From assembly GCA_964462525.1 (NCBI GenBank), contig CAYWWY010000005.1, positions 124,001-188,000 of the forward strand: DNA of 64,000 nucleotides. Direction: 5' to 3'. Position numbers and translations under genes: made by a program. This document shows, piece by piece, positions 17,958-27,197 of the stretch; positions within the stretch are counted from its first letter, which is position 1; each line of letters opens with the position of its first letter. This stretch comes from CAYWWY01 sp964462525. GTDB lineage: Bacteria; Thermotogota; Thermotogae; MWEM01. A model generated the notes under the pieces. The model saw nothing but the letters and a program-made list of their open reading frames with translations. It had not been told where the DNA came from and made no database searches.

Positions 17958-20900
17958 TCAGATCTCAACAGATTCCGGGGAGAAGAACACCAATTGACAG
18001 AGATCACGAATGCTGTTGCGCTCAATCCCCTGATCCGATAGAATCAAAAAAGCTGGTTTGGAACGAATCTGGCCCATAGCGGGAATCCGCTCGCCTTTTC
18101 CACTGAAAATGGCTGAGGTAAGGTGTGGGCCAACTGACATATATCCTCGATCTGCATGCTCATTGGCAAAAAAGATGGCAATCGGTATATGATCGCTTTT
18201 CAGCGAAAAATGAAGATCCTCGGTTTCCACCTCTCGGTAGGAATACCCGCCATAGGTTTTAGACACGCCTTCATAAAGGCCGTGGCGAAAATACTGGTTC
18301 CGGTGTTCGTCCATACCAAAATAGGCGCGCGCGGTATACTCCCGTATGTGGGTCTTTTCAACCGTAGAAAGAACTTCATCCCATAAGGCGATCAGAGGGC
18401 ATCCTTCCAACGTAACAAAATACGAGCGATGGACAAGCCCCGCGTAGGTCGGGGCCTTATGATAGCGGATGGTCGTTTGAATCCCCTGCCATTGGTTGCC
18501 GAATTGATCCGAGCATGAATAGAACTTGGCAGAAACTGGCTCCTTCATGAAGTCTAAGCGCCGGGCCAATGTCATAAGGATGCCTCCACACCAGGGATTT
18601 TCCCATTGGCGAGGGCCGGGCTGGGGAAAGCAGTGGTCGAGTATTTCCCGGTCTTTATAGGTTACCGAATAAACTCCGTTCGAAAACCCAGGCGCAACGC
18701 GAAACCGCAACGCATCATGAATCAGTTCATAGACCTCAAGCCCTTCGGCCTCTTTCTGAATGCGTTGGATCGTCCCTGAGGACCGAAAAACCAATCGCTC
18801 CCTCAGGAGGGACGGTTGATGCGTATCGGTTTGTATGGTCAATCGGTTCAAACCAGGGTGAATCTTGTCTGTAAGATCATGTGCGTCATCGATCGAACCC
18901 AGGATTGCGCCATTCAAACGGCATTCTCCTTTGGTTTCGACATTTCGAATCTCGGAACACTCCAATTGCGCTGAGGTTCCAGTTATGATGGGGTTCTTTT
19001 TGTTGATCAAGATTTCGAAAGGTTCGATAACCGGCTTCTCAGGGCACATTCCTCCCAAGGCATGGGATCGCAGAGTTTTCCAATCATGAAAGACCGAAAA
19101 CCCCAGCCAAACTGGCTTTGAAACGAAACGACTCCCTTCGGGCATCCTTCCAATTGTCTCCTCAAAACTGAGCAACCAGTCTGTATTCGTCACTCTAAGA
19201 TCCCGATCCCACCACATGGACAGAGGAAAATCCATTCCTCCCCATACGCGGGCATACAACCAGTTTTCGTCAATCGCCTCAAAATCCCATTCGGAGCTTT
19301 CATCAGCAAAGGAACGATTGATTTGGATGATCTTTCCTTTATAGGGAAGGAATCCATCATGGATATAAGGGATTTGATTGGCCCTCAAAACCAGCTCATC
19401 CGAACAACGAAGGGAGACAATCTCGAACCAAATTCGGATCCGGCCATCCATGTGAACCAAGAAGTGGTGCTCCGCCTCGAGCCCTTTTTCCCCTTCCAAA
19501 AAGCACGTCAGCTCCATCGCGTCTTTATGCTCAGCAATAGCAAAGCCTTTTGCCTCTCCCCGGAAGAATTCTTCCGTGATTTGGCCATTGTAAGAGATGT
19601 TGCAGCTTGGGAAACGCATCCGAACCTGGTCCTTGAGCACTCGGATTTCCCCCGAAACCCAAGTCAACTTCTTGTTGTACACAACCTGGAGGCCATTCAC
19701 AGAGATCAGCGCGCCTTCCTTGGTCACTCCGCCGTACATTCCAAACCGCGTGCACAGATCGATCGCCAGCTCTTTTTGAAACTCTGCGGGGGGATTTCCA
19801 TCAACGGATACATCGATGGTTTGAATGTAATAGGTTCCCTTGTGAACCTGAACCGGAATGGATATGCTTTTCTTGGTTTTTGCCGGGATATGAATCGAAA
19901 GATCCGGTTGATGAAAGGTCACGCACTCCGATGGAGGCAGAGAGAACCGAAACAAGCGGTCAGAATCATAACTGTTCTCCAAATCGAGAGACACAATCCC
20001 TTCCATCTGATCGAAATATAGACCGTCTTGCTCTTTGATGCCCCATTGAAGTGGGTAAACGGGGTGGACTCCGATGGACATGACCCCATTCTTTCCCTGG
20101 ATTTCAACAACGGCCGATACAGTGGGAACGCTTCCCTGCTCATCGTCTTTGTATTCTTTCCTTGGTTCTTCCAAAAAAAACTGGCCTTCTAGCTCGACCT
20201 CAGTATCGACCATCGCGAAAAGATCTGTTTGGTTGCGAACACATTCACGGTCCTGGCCCCGAATGGAAACAGCCAGCGAACGACCGGTATGGTTTTGGAT
20301 CCGATATCGAACGGGATGCGACTGGCCCCACACCTTCTTGGAAACGTCCAGAATGACCTCGATTGAAAAGTCGGGGCATACAATCTTACGCAATGCACGG
20401 CCCTTGCGTTCGTATTCGACTTCCAAACGCGTTTCGTGGTTTTGCCAAATATAACTGAAATACTCGAATTCTCCCAATTGCTTGCCATCGGGAGTTGTGC
20501 CGATCTTCCGCTGATTGTCGCGGACCCAATCCAATTTCTGAAACCAATCCTTCGTGAGGCCGTGGTTTGCAATCTCTGGGATGAAATTGCAAAAATGCGT
20601 ACGTAGCGGATTGAAAACCCAGAAGAACCCGCATTTTTTGTATAAAGGGACCGCTTTGACATTTCCCGGCCATGTGTATAGGTCCAAACGCGGGAACCCA
20701 AGTTTCATTGTCTCTTCGACGCACATCAGGACAAAGGCTTTGCCAATCCCTTTCCCTTGATAATCGGGATGGACGTTGACCAGATGAATATATAAGGTAT
20801 CTTTCTCCTCGGAGAAATCCGAAAGTTTGCAGTATCCCACTGCTTTGTCCCCGTCCATTGCCAGCCATAGTTTTCTGTGATCGCTGCTGGACTCTTCTCG

Positions 20901-21044
20901 GATCACGGTTTCCGAGGTAACGATTTCTGAGGAACCGCCAAAATTGTCTCGGCTTTCGTTCCAAAGATCCGCCAATGCAGCCGCGTATCGACGATCGTAG
21001 GCCACATACTGGATGGGATTTTCGCTGGATGCTGTATGGCTCAT
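17958..21044 (-). CDS. GNAT acetyltransferase fused to a very large beta-rich domain of unknown function
   Basis: A 1028-residue cytoplasmic protein. Residues 1 to about 165 are a clear GNAT N-acetyltransferase: VNVHPDYQGKGIGKAFVL is the acetyl-CoA loop, then WPGNVKAVPLYKKCGF. The remaining roughly 860 residues are not recognised. They are rich in beta-strand and aromatic motifs (for example ARVWGGMDFPLSMWWDRD around residue 610 and LHFSLKSDHIPIAIFFANEH near 965) and have no signal peptide or membrane helix. The overall look resembles carbohydrate-binding or mutarotase-like beta-sandwiches, but this is only an impression. There is one uninterrupted frame. A TGATACAAT extended -10 lies at 21078-21086. 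It stands alone, with no obvious operon partner. Confidence 0.8.
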   Translation of the reverse strand: MSHTASSENPIQYVAYDRRYAAALADLWNESRDNFGGSSEIVTSETVIREESSSDHRKLWLAMDGDKAVGYCKLSDFSEEKDTLYIHLVNVHPDYQGKGIGKAFVLMCVEETMKLGFPRLDLYTWPGNVKAVPLYKKCGFFWVFNPLRTHFCNFIPEIANHGLTKDWFQKLDWVRDNQRKIGTTPDGKQLGEFEYFSYIWQNHETRLEVEYERKGRALRKIVCPDFSIEVILDVSKKVWGQSHPVRYRIQNHTGRSLAVSIRGQDRECVRNQTDLFAMVDTEVELEGQFFLEEPRKEYKDDEQGSVPTVSAVVEIQGKNGVMSIGVHPVYPLQWGIKEQDGLYFDQMEGIVSLDLENSYDSDRLFRFSLPPSECVTFHQPDLSIHIPAKTKKSISIPVQVHKGTYYIQTIDVSVDGNPPAEFQKELAIDLCTRFGMYGGVTKEGALISVNGLQVVYNKKLTWVSGEIRVLKDQVRMRFPSCNISYNGQITEEFFRGEAKGFAIAEHKDAMELTCFLEGEKGLEAEHHFLVHMDGRIRIWFEIVSLRCSDELVLRANQIPYIHDGFLPYKGKIIQINRSFADESSEWDFEAIDENWLYARVWGGMDFPLSMWWDRDLRVTNTDWLLSFEETIGRMPEGSRFVSKPVWLGFSVFHDWKTLRSHALGGMCPEKPVIEPFEILINKKNPIITGTSAQLECSEIRNVETKGECRLNGAILGSIDDAHDLTDKIHPGLNRLTIQTDTHQPSLLRERLVFRSSGTIQRIQKEAEGLEVYELIHDALRFRVAPGFSNGVYSVTYKDREILDHCFPQPGPRQWENPWCGGILMTLARRLDFMKEPVSAKFYSCSDQFGNQWQGIQTTIRYHKAPTYAGLVHRSYFVTLEGCPLIALWDEVLSTVEKTHIREYTARAYFGMDEHRNQYFRHGLYEGVSKTYGGYSYREVETEDLHFSLKSDHIPIAIFFANEHADRGYMSVGPHLTSAIFSGKGERIPAMGQIRSKPAFLILSDQGIERNSIRDLCQLVFFSPESVEI

Positions 21045-21241
21045 GAATCTGCCTCCCTTTTCCCTTTTTCTGAGAGAATTGTATCATATTCGCTAAGAAA
21101 TTGAGCAGGGGTAATGGAGTTTGGTATGGACGACTTAGGGTTCCGTCTTGCAAGGACGATGGTTCCATACGCAGAAGAACGAGCCCAGAGAGAGTGGTCC
21201 AATATGAATAGAGGTTTCTTGTCCCTCGGTAGTCGGTTGAC

Positions 21242-22109
21242 TCAGTCTTCCACACCCAGCGATTGAATCCAGGCGATAGCCAGAAGATAGGTGGGAATGT
21301 ATGACTCCATATGCTGGCCATCCTCCAGTTCGACATTTTCGGGAAAGAATCCCTGAGATTCAAAAAAGGCAACAGCGGTACGGGAGATCTCGACAGGAAC
21401 CGCTTCATCACCCGCGGAATGGACCATGAACATCGGTGAAAGAGGAACCCAAGAGTTGTACAGGTCGTTGGAAATCAAGGCTGCGCTGATTGCTGATTCT
21501 GGATCCATGATCTTCTGTATGAAAGACTCCGTGAACAATGCACTCGGTTTGCTCGCTCCTCCACCAGGAAGGACTTGGTTGATGGCGTCCTGGTTGTGTT
21601 CCCCCATCCATGAGGGGCGGGAGGTCGGTGCTGTTGGGTAGTCGAAAGACCTCGGATATTGAATCGAACAGGTTATACACGACATCGTAGCCAAAGGCGA
21701 GGTATGCTAGAAAGGCAAGATGCGCATAATGGGTATCTCCGGTGATGATGCTTTTCATCACTCCCGATAGATTGTAGGGTCCAGCCATGGGCGCAGTTCC
21801 AGTGATTGTCAATTCCTGATCGTAGTGTTCTTGGATCCACTTGGTTGCTGCCATGGTGGCATAGCCGCCTTCCGAATAACCAACAAGAAACACGCGTTCA
21901 TCCCAATCCATATGTGCGTGTTCCTGAACAATCGACTTTCCCGCTCGGATCATGTCCAAAATGGAATCAGCGATCGATTCAACATGGCAAAAGGGGTGAA
22001 GAATGGTATCATCCACGCCCAACCCCGCCTAATCAGGCATGACCTATGCATAACCCAAGCCAGCAAAGAGAATACCGACATAGTCTTCAGGATTATCCAC
22101 TCCATCATT
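21242..22109 (-). pseudogene. Decayed secretory lipase / alpha-beta hydrolase
   Basis: Two overlapping frames together match a lipase of the fungal LIP-type secretory family: GVDDTILHPFCHVESIADS, the nucleophile elbow VGYSEGGYAT, MAGPYNLSG, then, in another frame, MFMVHSAGDEAVPVEISR and the catalytic-His-like DGQHMESY. The frame changes at about 21605-21615, where a tandem ATGG ATGG occurs; removing one copy restores CTC ATG GGG GAA and a continuous reading. Upstream in the first frame, DNPEDYVGILFAGLGYA is followed by TAG, VMPD and a second TAG before AGLGVDD. The N-terminus and signal peptide are not recognisable. Dead gene. Confidence 0.85.
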
Positions 22110-22369
22110 CGTATGCTAATTATCCACTTTTCTCTCTTTCTGATAAATCTTGATGCGATCAAAAAGCGCTTTGGGTATCTATCCATCCAAAAGAGGGGTA
22201 CATCGGAAAAGGAAGACGCCTTGGGAACGGTGATTATCAGATCCAGAAAGATGTCAAGTTTTCGGCCATACTTCCCATCTGAACAGACCGAACAGGATCA
22301 CAAGATCTGAACCCTAGAAGCGAATGGTAAAAGGGTAGTAATTTAATGACGGAATGATGGCAATAAGGG
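22110..22369. other. Non-coding stretch between dead lipase and clostripain gene
   Basis: No convincing gene or RNA is seen. The first part probably contains the eroded 5' end of the lipase pseudogene; no homology-like frame survives. The clostripain promoter begins at 22370. Confidence 0.5.
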
Positions 22370-22399
22370 TTGACATGCATTTGCATGCAGGGGTATACT
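22370..22399 (+). promoter_or_regulatory. Promoter with internal palindrome upstream of the clostripain-like gene
   Basis: TTGACA (22370-22375), 18-nt spacer, TATACT (22394-22399). A perfect inverted repeat CATGCA-TT-TGCATG (22374-22387) covers the end of the -35 box and the spacer, a position typical of a repressor operator. Confidence 0.72.
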
Positions 22400-22490
22400 T
22401 TGGTATGGGTTTTTTGGTGGATGGCTCGAACGATCCGACGCGAAGAATGCCCTGAACCCAAAATGGCATGAAACGAGGAGGTGGGAAAGA

Positions 22491-23726
22491 ATGAGAACCA
22501 AGGTGCATGGTACGGCGATCGCGATTGGGATCTTGACGATTGTTTTCGTGACGGGGTGTTTCTTTCCGTCACCCTATCTGGGAAAAGCCTGGACCTTCAT
22601 GCTGTATCTCAACGGTGACGAGTCGGTAATGCAAGAAGATTTCATTGTTGCATTCCACGAAATGGTCACCAAACAGGTTGGCAGCTCGGATGATGTGAAC
22701 ATTATCATTCAATTCGATCGATATCCGGGAAGGGATGACTTCGGTGGTTGGGAGATCGCCCACCGGTTTTACTACACTCCCGGTATGGTGCCTACCGAAG
22801 AGAATGCAGTTCAAGACTGGGGAGACGGGACCGGGGGAAGAGAAGTGAACATGGCCGATCCAGACACACTCGCTGATTTCATTGCGTGGGCCAGCGCCCA
22901 TTATCCAGCCCAACGGAATGCCTTGATGGTGGCCGATCATGGGTATGGTTGGAGAGGGTTGCTGATCGATATGACCAGTGATGGCGCCTTCATGAGAGTG
23001 AAAGAGCTTGCTCAAGTGGTACGAGAATCGAAGGTGCGTTTTGACCTGCTAGCCCTCAATGCCTGTCATATGCAGATGATCGAAGTGTTGCACGAAATCC
23101 ATGACACCGGCGTCGAGATCGTGGTTGGCTCGGAAGCAGCGGGAACCGCATGGTCTTTCGCTGAAATCATCAAGACCCTTACCGACAACCCTTTGATTGC
23201 AACGGAAGAATGGGCCAAAAGGATGGTGGAACAATACCATGCCCATGCGAGCGCTTATCATCAGAAGACAATCACATTGTCCTCAGTGCGAATGAGTCAA
23301 ATCCCGGAGTTGGTCCATGCCTTCACCGATATGGTCGATACGATTCTTGGGGACGATCCTTTTGAGGCAATCCAGCAAAAAGCCCAGATCGTCTTGGATC
23401 GACTGGACGAAGCGGTGGCGTACCGGAAGAATGGAACGGATTGGGAGGATGCTGGCGGTGTGGCTTTGTACTGGCCCCTGCCGGATCCAGGAGGGTATAT
23501 GCCCACGGATTTTTTTTACAACTACACCGAACAAACAATCCGTTTTGCAACGGACGGCCGCTGGAGGCGATTCTTATGGGTCTACTACACCCCCGGCTCT
23601 CAAGACTTTCCAGATGACATCCCCCGGGTAATCTATGATATTCGCAACGCGCTCCAGGAGTTTAATCCAGATCCGCATATCGACTTATTCCAGTTTTGCC
23701 GGGCGATCGTAGACTATGCGTTTTAG
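22491..23726 (+). CDS. Clostripain-family (C11) cysteine peptidase, lipoprotein
   Basis: A 411-residue secreted lipoprotein: signal peptide with lipobox FVTGC (Cys23). The body matches peptidase family C11: TFMLYLNGDES, the catalytic His in VADHGYGW (His150) and the catalytic Cys in LALNACHMQMIEV (Cys192), plus AGGVALYWP near 325. Clostripain-like enzymes usually cleave after Arg. It is probably anchored on the outer face of the membrane. ATG 22491 follows GGAGGTGGG. It has its own strong promoter at 22370-22399. The Arg-type serpin encoded 5 kb away may be functionally relevant. Confidence 0.9.
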   Translation: MRTKVHGTAIAIGILTIVFVTGCFFPSPYLGKAWTFMLYLNGDESVMQEDFIVAFHEMVTKQVGSSDDVNIIIQFDRYPGRDDFGGWEIAHRFYYTPGMVPTEENAVQDWGDGTGGREVNMADPDTLADFIAWASAHYPAQRNALMVADHGYGWRGLLIDMTSDGAFMRVKELAQVVRESKVRFDLLALNACHMQMIEVLHEIHDTGVEIVVGSEAAGTAWSFAEIIKTLTDNPLIATEEWAKRMVEQYHAHASAYHQKTITLSSVRMSQIPELVHAFTDMVDTILGDDPFEAIQQKAQIVLDRLDEAVAYRKNGTDWEDAGGVALYWPLPDPGGYMPTDFFYNYTEQTIRFATDGRWRRFLWVYYTPGSQDFPDDIPRVIYDIRNALQEFNPDPHIDLFQFCRAIVDYAF

Positions 23727-23787
23727 AATATGAGTTGTAGATAATGAGCCCTCCTTCACAATAAAACATCCTGAATTGTACTCAGCA

Positions 23788-23801
23788 ATGCATTTGCCTG
23801 C
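23788..23801 (+). promoter_or_regulatory. Second copy of the ATGCATTTGCNTGC motif
   Basis: ATGCATTTGCCTGC here differs at one base from ATGCATTTGCATGC (22375-22388) in the clostripain promoter. It lies 80 nt upstream of the next lipoprotein gene. A shared operator is possible; no good -35/-10 pair is seen around this copy. Confidence 0.35.
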
Positions 23802-23881
23802 TTGAAAAACCAAACAGAAGGATTGCTTGCGCAGATGAAAGTTTTTTGGAAGCGGTTTGACAGCGGTAAAGGAGGAAACCC

Positions 23882-24937
23882 ATGAAAAGACGGCATCAGA
23901 AATGGTTGTGGATGGTTGTCTTAGGTGTATTCATTGTGTTAATCACTTCATGTGGCTTGCAACGAGAGATTTGGGTCGTTCGGATCCCATTTGAAGAACT
24001 GACGCAAGGTGCTTTTTATGGGGGAAGCCTTGTTTTTCATCCTACCGATCCATCTCGTTCACATCTTGCAAAGGGATCTTTGATTGCCTTTCAGGACATC
24101 ACCTATGCCTGGGAAGATATGGGAGATGAGGAGTTCGCCCCGTATGTGGCCGAAAAGCGGTATGGATATCTGTACATCAAAAGGATCAATACAACGGAGA
24201 TCGAATTCGACTATCTCATTTATGGACCGAATGGCGCTATACTGGAGCATGCGAATGGCCTTATTCTTCACTTAATGATTGGTGAACCCAATTTTACTCA
24301 TGCCAGATCTGAAGAAGGATTTAAAGGATTTATGTACCATTCCAATGAACACAGCATGCACCACTTCATCCAGCATACTCAATTGCTCAGCTTCATTCAT
24401 GAATTACCACAAGAAACAGATGACGGGGAAGAAACCAATAATGGCCGAGAAATTCTACTCCAGGAAAACTTCCGTAGGATGGTTTTTCGGATCGAAAACA
24501 CTGGTAAAACAGCATTTCATTCCCAGAGCGGTGTGCTTGGCACCAGCATCAAGCATCCTAGAGCACTGGTGATGAATTCTGCCTACTATGACGTGGTCGA
24601 GTTCGATGGTCAAGACCTGTCAGAGCAGATAGCTTTTTTAAGAACCGCTCAGTTGCCTGTGTTTCATGTGGGTGATTTCATTCTGGACGCGCATTACGAT
24701 GGCGTTCGCGAAATTGTGGGGATTGACGATGATCCCAATCTGGATTATCTGATTATGCATACGCAGGAAGCGCATATGGAAGAAGCGCTGGACACAGTCG
24801 TTGTAGAAATCGAAGGGGATCTGGAGCAAATCATCCAAAGATACGGCAGTCCCAAAGATCAACGTCAATTGGCAGAAGCAGAAAAACGTTATCGCACCAA
24901 TTTGATCGAAAAAAGATTGGGTCAATACGCTATTTGA
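23882..24937 (+). CDS. Unrecognised lipoprotein (probably the 5' part of a broken gene)
   Basis: A 351-residue predicted lipoprotein with signal peptide and lipobox LITSCG (Cys24). The family is not recognised. The mature part is mixed alpha/beta with many acidic residues and ends in a Lys/Glu-rich helix. ATG 23882 follows AAAGGAGGAAACCC. After its TGA at 24937 coding-like sequence continues in the other two frames to 25582, so this is probably the N-terminal part of a longer protein interrupted by frameshifts. It follows the clostripain-like gene by 155 nt. Confidence 0.6.
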   Translation: MKRRHQKWLWMVVLGVFIVLITSCGLQREIWVVRIPFEELTQGAFYGGSLVFHPTDPSRSHLAKGSLIAFQDITYAWEDMGDEEFAPYVAEKRYGYLYIKRINTTEIEFDYLIYGPNGAILEHANGLILHLMIGEPNFTHARSEEGFKGFMYHSNEHSMHHFIQHTQLLSFIHELPQETDDGEETNNGREILLQENFRRMVFRIENTGKTAFHSQSGVLGTSIKHPRALVMNSAYYDVVEFDGQDLSEQIAFLRTAQLPVFHVGDFILDAHYDGVREIVGIDDDPNLDYLIMHTQEAHMEEALDTVVVEIEGDLEQIIQRYGSPKDQRQLAEAEKRYRTNLIEKRLGQYAI

Positions 24938-25582
24938 TCAAGCAGGTCTTTCGGTTACACTCACCAATGGTTTTAGGTTGGATGTCAATATTTCTCTGCG
25001 ATTTCACTTGAGCTGGAAAGAGGTGAGCTCAAATGGGTCGATATCTTCCCTATGGAGTTTTCTTCTATTCTTGTGATCGATGCGCTTTTAGGTTTTAAGA
25101 AAGACGGTGAGTACCGTTTGGCGGATCCTGGAATTAGTTTTACAGTTTCTGGGGTTCCAGTACGAGTCAGTGTGCCTATTGATTTCTACTACTCCCTTGA
25201 AGCGGTGCTGGCTGAATTGACGATGGAGTTCGGACGGGTGTTGGATCTGGAACTGGGCTTCAAATATGATGTCGGAGCAAAGATCAAATTCAAGTGGAAG
25301 GTCATTCCAAAAGGGGTCAGTACCTGGGCGCACGCATCGGGTATTCATAGCGAATCTGCACATATCCATGAAAGCATCGATTTTCAAGATACACCTTCCT
25401 TATCCACAGAGATCGGATTGAAGGTGTCTCCAGGGGTAACGATCGCATCCGTCATTCGTCCGCAAATGGAGATTCCCTTCGGACTGCGAGGAGACCTCTC
25501 CTTTTCTTCACCCAGTCGAGAATCGCGTGGCGGGACATTGAAACTCTTCTTTGATACCCATGGTGATTTTCAGATCAAATAG
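24938..25582 (+). pseudogene. Frameshifted continuation of the upstream lipoprotein gene
   Basis: From about 24925 a second frame reads TLFDQAGLSVTLTNGFRLDVNISLRF. From about 24990 a third frame reads ISLELERGELKWVDIFPMEF and continues as a beta-rich 176-residue stretch to a TAG at 25580-25582. Each piece has protein-like composition and none has its own ribosome site. Two frame changes, near 24930 and near 25005, would join them to the lipoprotein. Either the gene is decayed or the assembly has two indels here. Confidence 0.55.
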
Positions 25583-25744
25583 GATGTTAGGTTTTACAGC
25601 CATACCTTCCATCTGGGACGCGTTTTCCAGTATTCAAAGAGGCTATATTCGAAAGACCTATAATCATCAACTGTATGGGTCGTTCATTGGATTCGACACC
25701 ACCTTCCATCATTGCACATTTTGGGCTTACTGGGCGTAGCGCTC

Positions 25745-25773
25745 TTGCGAAAAAGAGCAAAGTATGATACAAT
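25745..25773 (+). promoter_or_regulatory. SRP RNA promoter
   Basis: TTGCGA (25745-25750), 17-nt spacer ending in TGA, TACAAT (25768-25773), placing the start at about 25780, the first base of the SRP RNA closing helix. Confidence 0.7.
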
Positions 25774-25779
25774 AACGTG

Positions 25780-26051
25780 CACACCATGCTACGTGGGGGG
25801 CTGGCGGTCCCCTGAACTCGACACCCGCCTTAGCGAGACGGAAGGCTCCCCGAGGCCTGCGATCTGCATGACCTCTTGACGGATTTGGATGTTGATGGTC
25901 GGGTCCGGTGCGACGAAAGCTCGTGAACCTGGTCAGATCCGGAAGGAAGCAGCCATAAGCGATCTCTTTCGGGTGCCACCGGGTCGCCCGGCTTGAGTCT
26001 GGAATCCGGCAATGTCTTTCGGATTAGGGTCGAAGGGAGATGCATGGTGTG
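25780..26051 (+). ncRNA. ffs: Signal recognition particle RNA, large bacterial type
   Basis: About 272 nt. The 5' end CACACCATGC pairs perfectly with the 3' end GCATGGTGTG. The universally conserved domain IV apex GGTCAGATCCGGAAGGAAGC lies at about 25929-25950. The length and the long closing helix with an Alu-like domain match the Bacillus-type scRNA rather than the short 4.5S type. It scaffolds Ffh for co-translational membrane targeting. A TTTCTTTT tract follows the closing helix. Confidence 0.93.
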
Positions 26052-26083
26052 TTTCTTTTGATGAATGAAACGGAGGCTTAAAA

Positions 26084-26380
26084 ATGTTTGTATTGGGAAA
26101 TTTCTTGTTTGCTCTCTCTCGTGTTCTGCAAATGGTGATCTACGCCTACATCTTTGTTCTGATCATCAACTCGATCCTCAGCTTTGTTTCATCTTCCTAT
26201 TATTCCCCAATCCGCCAGTTTTTTTCCGCCTTAGCCAATCTGACCCTCAACCCATTGCGCCGGGTGATTCGGCCGATCGGAGGCATTGACCTTTCTCCTT
26301 TTGTTGCTGTTTTGATCCTGATCTTCATCGATTCCTTCCTCGTGCAGTCTTTGGCGGATTTTGGGAGGGGTTTGCGATAA
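26084..26380 (+). CDS. YggT family membrane protein
   Basis: A 98-residue protein with two hydrophobic segments and the YggT family signature: SFVSSSYYSPIRQFF then LNPLRRVIRPIGGIDLSP. The role is poorly defined; relatives sit near cell-division or osmotic-stress genes. ATG 26084 has GGAGG 7 nt upstream. It lies 32 nt after the SRP RNA and 3 nt before NAD kinase, so it heads the yggT-nadK-recN run. Confidence 0.88.
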   Translation: MFVLGNFLFALSRVLQMVIYAYIFVLIINSILSFVSSSYYSPIRQFFSALANLTLNPLRRVIRPIGGIDLSPFVAVLILIFIDSFLVQSLADFGRGLR

Positions 26381-26383
26381 GCC

Positions 26384-27196
26384 ATGATTCGATGCGGAGT
26401 CTTTTATAATCCCCTGAAACAAGGCATCAAAGAAAAGGTGGAACAACTACGCAAAACCTTCTCGGATCAAGGAATTCGGATCGTGTTTTGTGTGACAACC
26501 GAACCTCAGGACCTACCAAAAGACCAACCGCCCACCCATCTTCTTGTTTTGGGCGGGGACGGGAGCGTTCTCAGAACGCTGCAGTATGCCTTGCAATGGC
26601 AGATCCCTGTTTTGGGCATTCACTTTGGAACCTTCGGATTTTTGACCCGATACGATTATCAGCAAGTCCTTTCGGATCCCATGGAGGTATTCACCCAGCA
26701 TCTCTGTTCATCGAGGACCCTCCTTGAAATCAAAACCGACTCAGAAAACGCCCCTGTTCAGCTGGCCTTGAATGATGGAGTCTTTCACCGCCGATTGTAC
26801 CAAGGGATTGAACACTACCGAGTGGAAATCAACGGGACAGAGCTGGGCGAAATCGTGTCCGATGGCCTGATCATATCCACACCCACCGGATCGACTGCAT
26901 ATGCCCTCTCGGCGGGCGGTTCGATTCTGTGTCCAAGCTGCGAAAGCATCCAGATGGTCCCCATCGCCCCCCACACACTATGCAGCCGTCCTTTGATTCT
27001 TGGCGTGGAATCGGTTCTCCAGGTTCGATCCGCAACCAACACCCCCCTCAATCTCACAATCGATGGAGCCTCACCCATTCAAGTATCATACGCGCGATTC
27101 TGCGTTGCGGCGGATCGCTTTCTTTTGGCGCACCCCCCCACCGATTCCTACTGGCAAACCCTGACAAAAAAAGTCCTCTGGGGAAAGAGGGGGTAG
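26384..27196 (+). CDS. nadK: NAD kinase
   Basis: A 270-residue cytosolic ATP-NAD kinase making NADP+. The GGDG motif is at residues 57-60 and the second conserved block is SDGLIISTPTGSTAYALSAGG near 165. Normal length. It starts 3 nt after yggT and ends one base before the recN start, so the three are co-transcribed. The nadK-recN pairing is common in Gram-positive bacteria. Confidence 0.94.
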   Translation: MIRCGVFYNPLKQGIKEKVEQLRKTFSDQGIRIVFCVTTEPQDLPKDQPPTHLLVLGGDGSVLRTLQYALQWQIPVLGIHFGTFGFLTRYDYQQVLSDPMEVFTQHLCSSRTLLEIKTDSENAPVQLALNDGVFHRRLYQGIEHYRVEINGTELGEIVSDGLIISTPTGSTAYALSAGGSILCPSCESIQMVPIAPHTLCSRPLILGVESVLQVRSATNTPLNLTIDGASPIQVSYARFCVAADRFLLAHPPTDSYWQTLTKKVLWGKRG

Positions 27197-27197
27197 G

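Noticed and set aside
22020..22060. In-frame TAG codons as recoding (pyrrolysine or amber suppression)
   Set aside because: TAG is used as a normal stop by nadK and other genes here, and the same gene also carries a frameshift, so decay is the simpler explanation.
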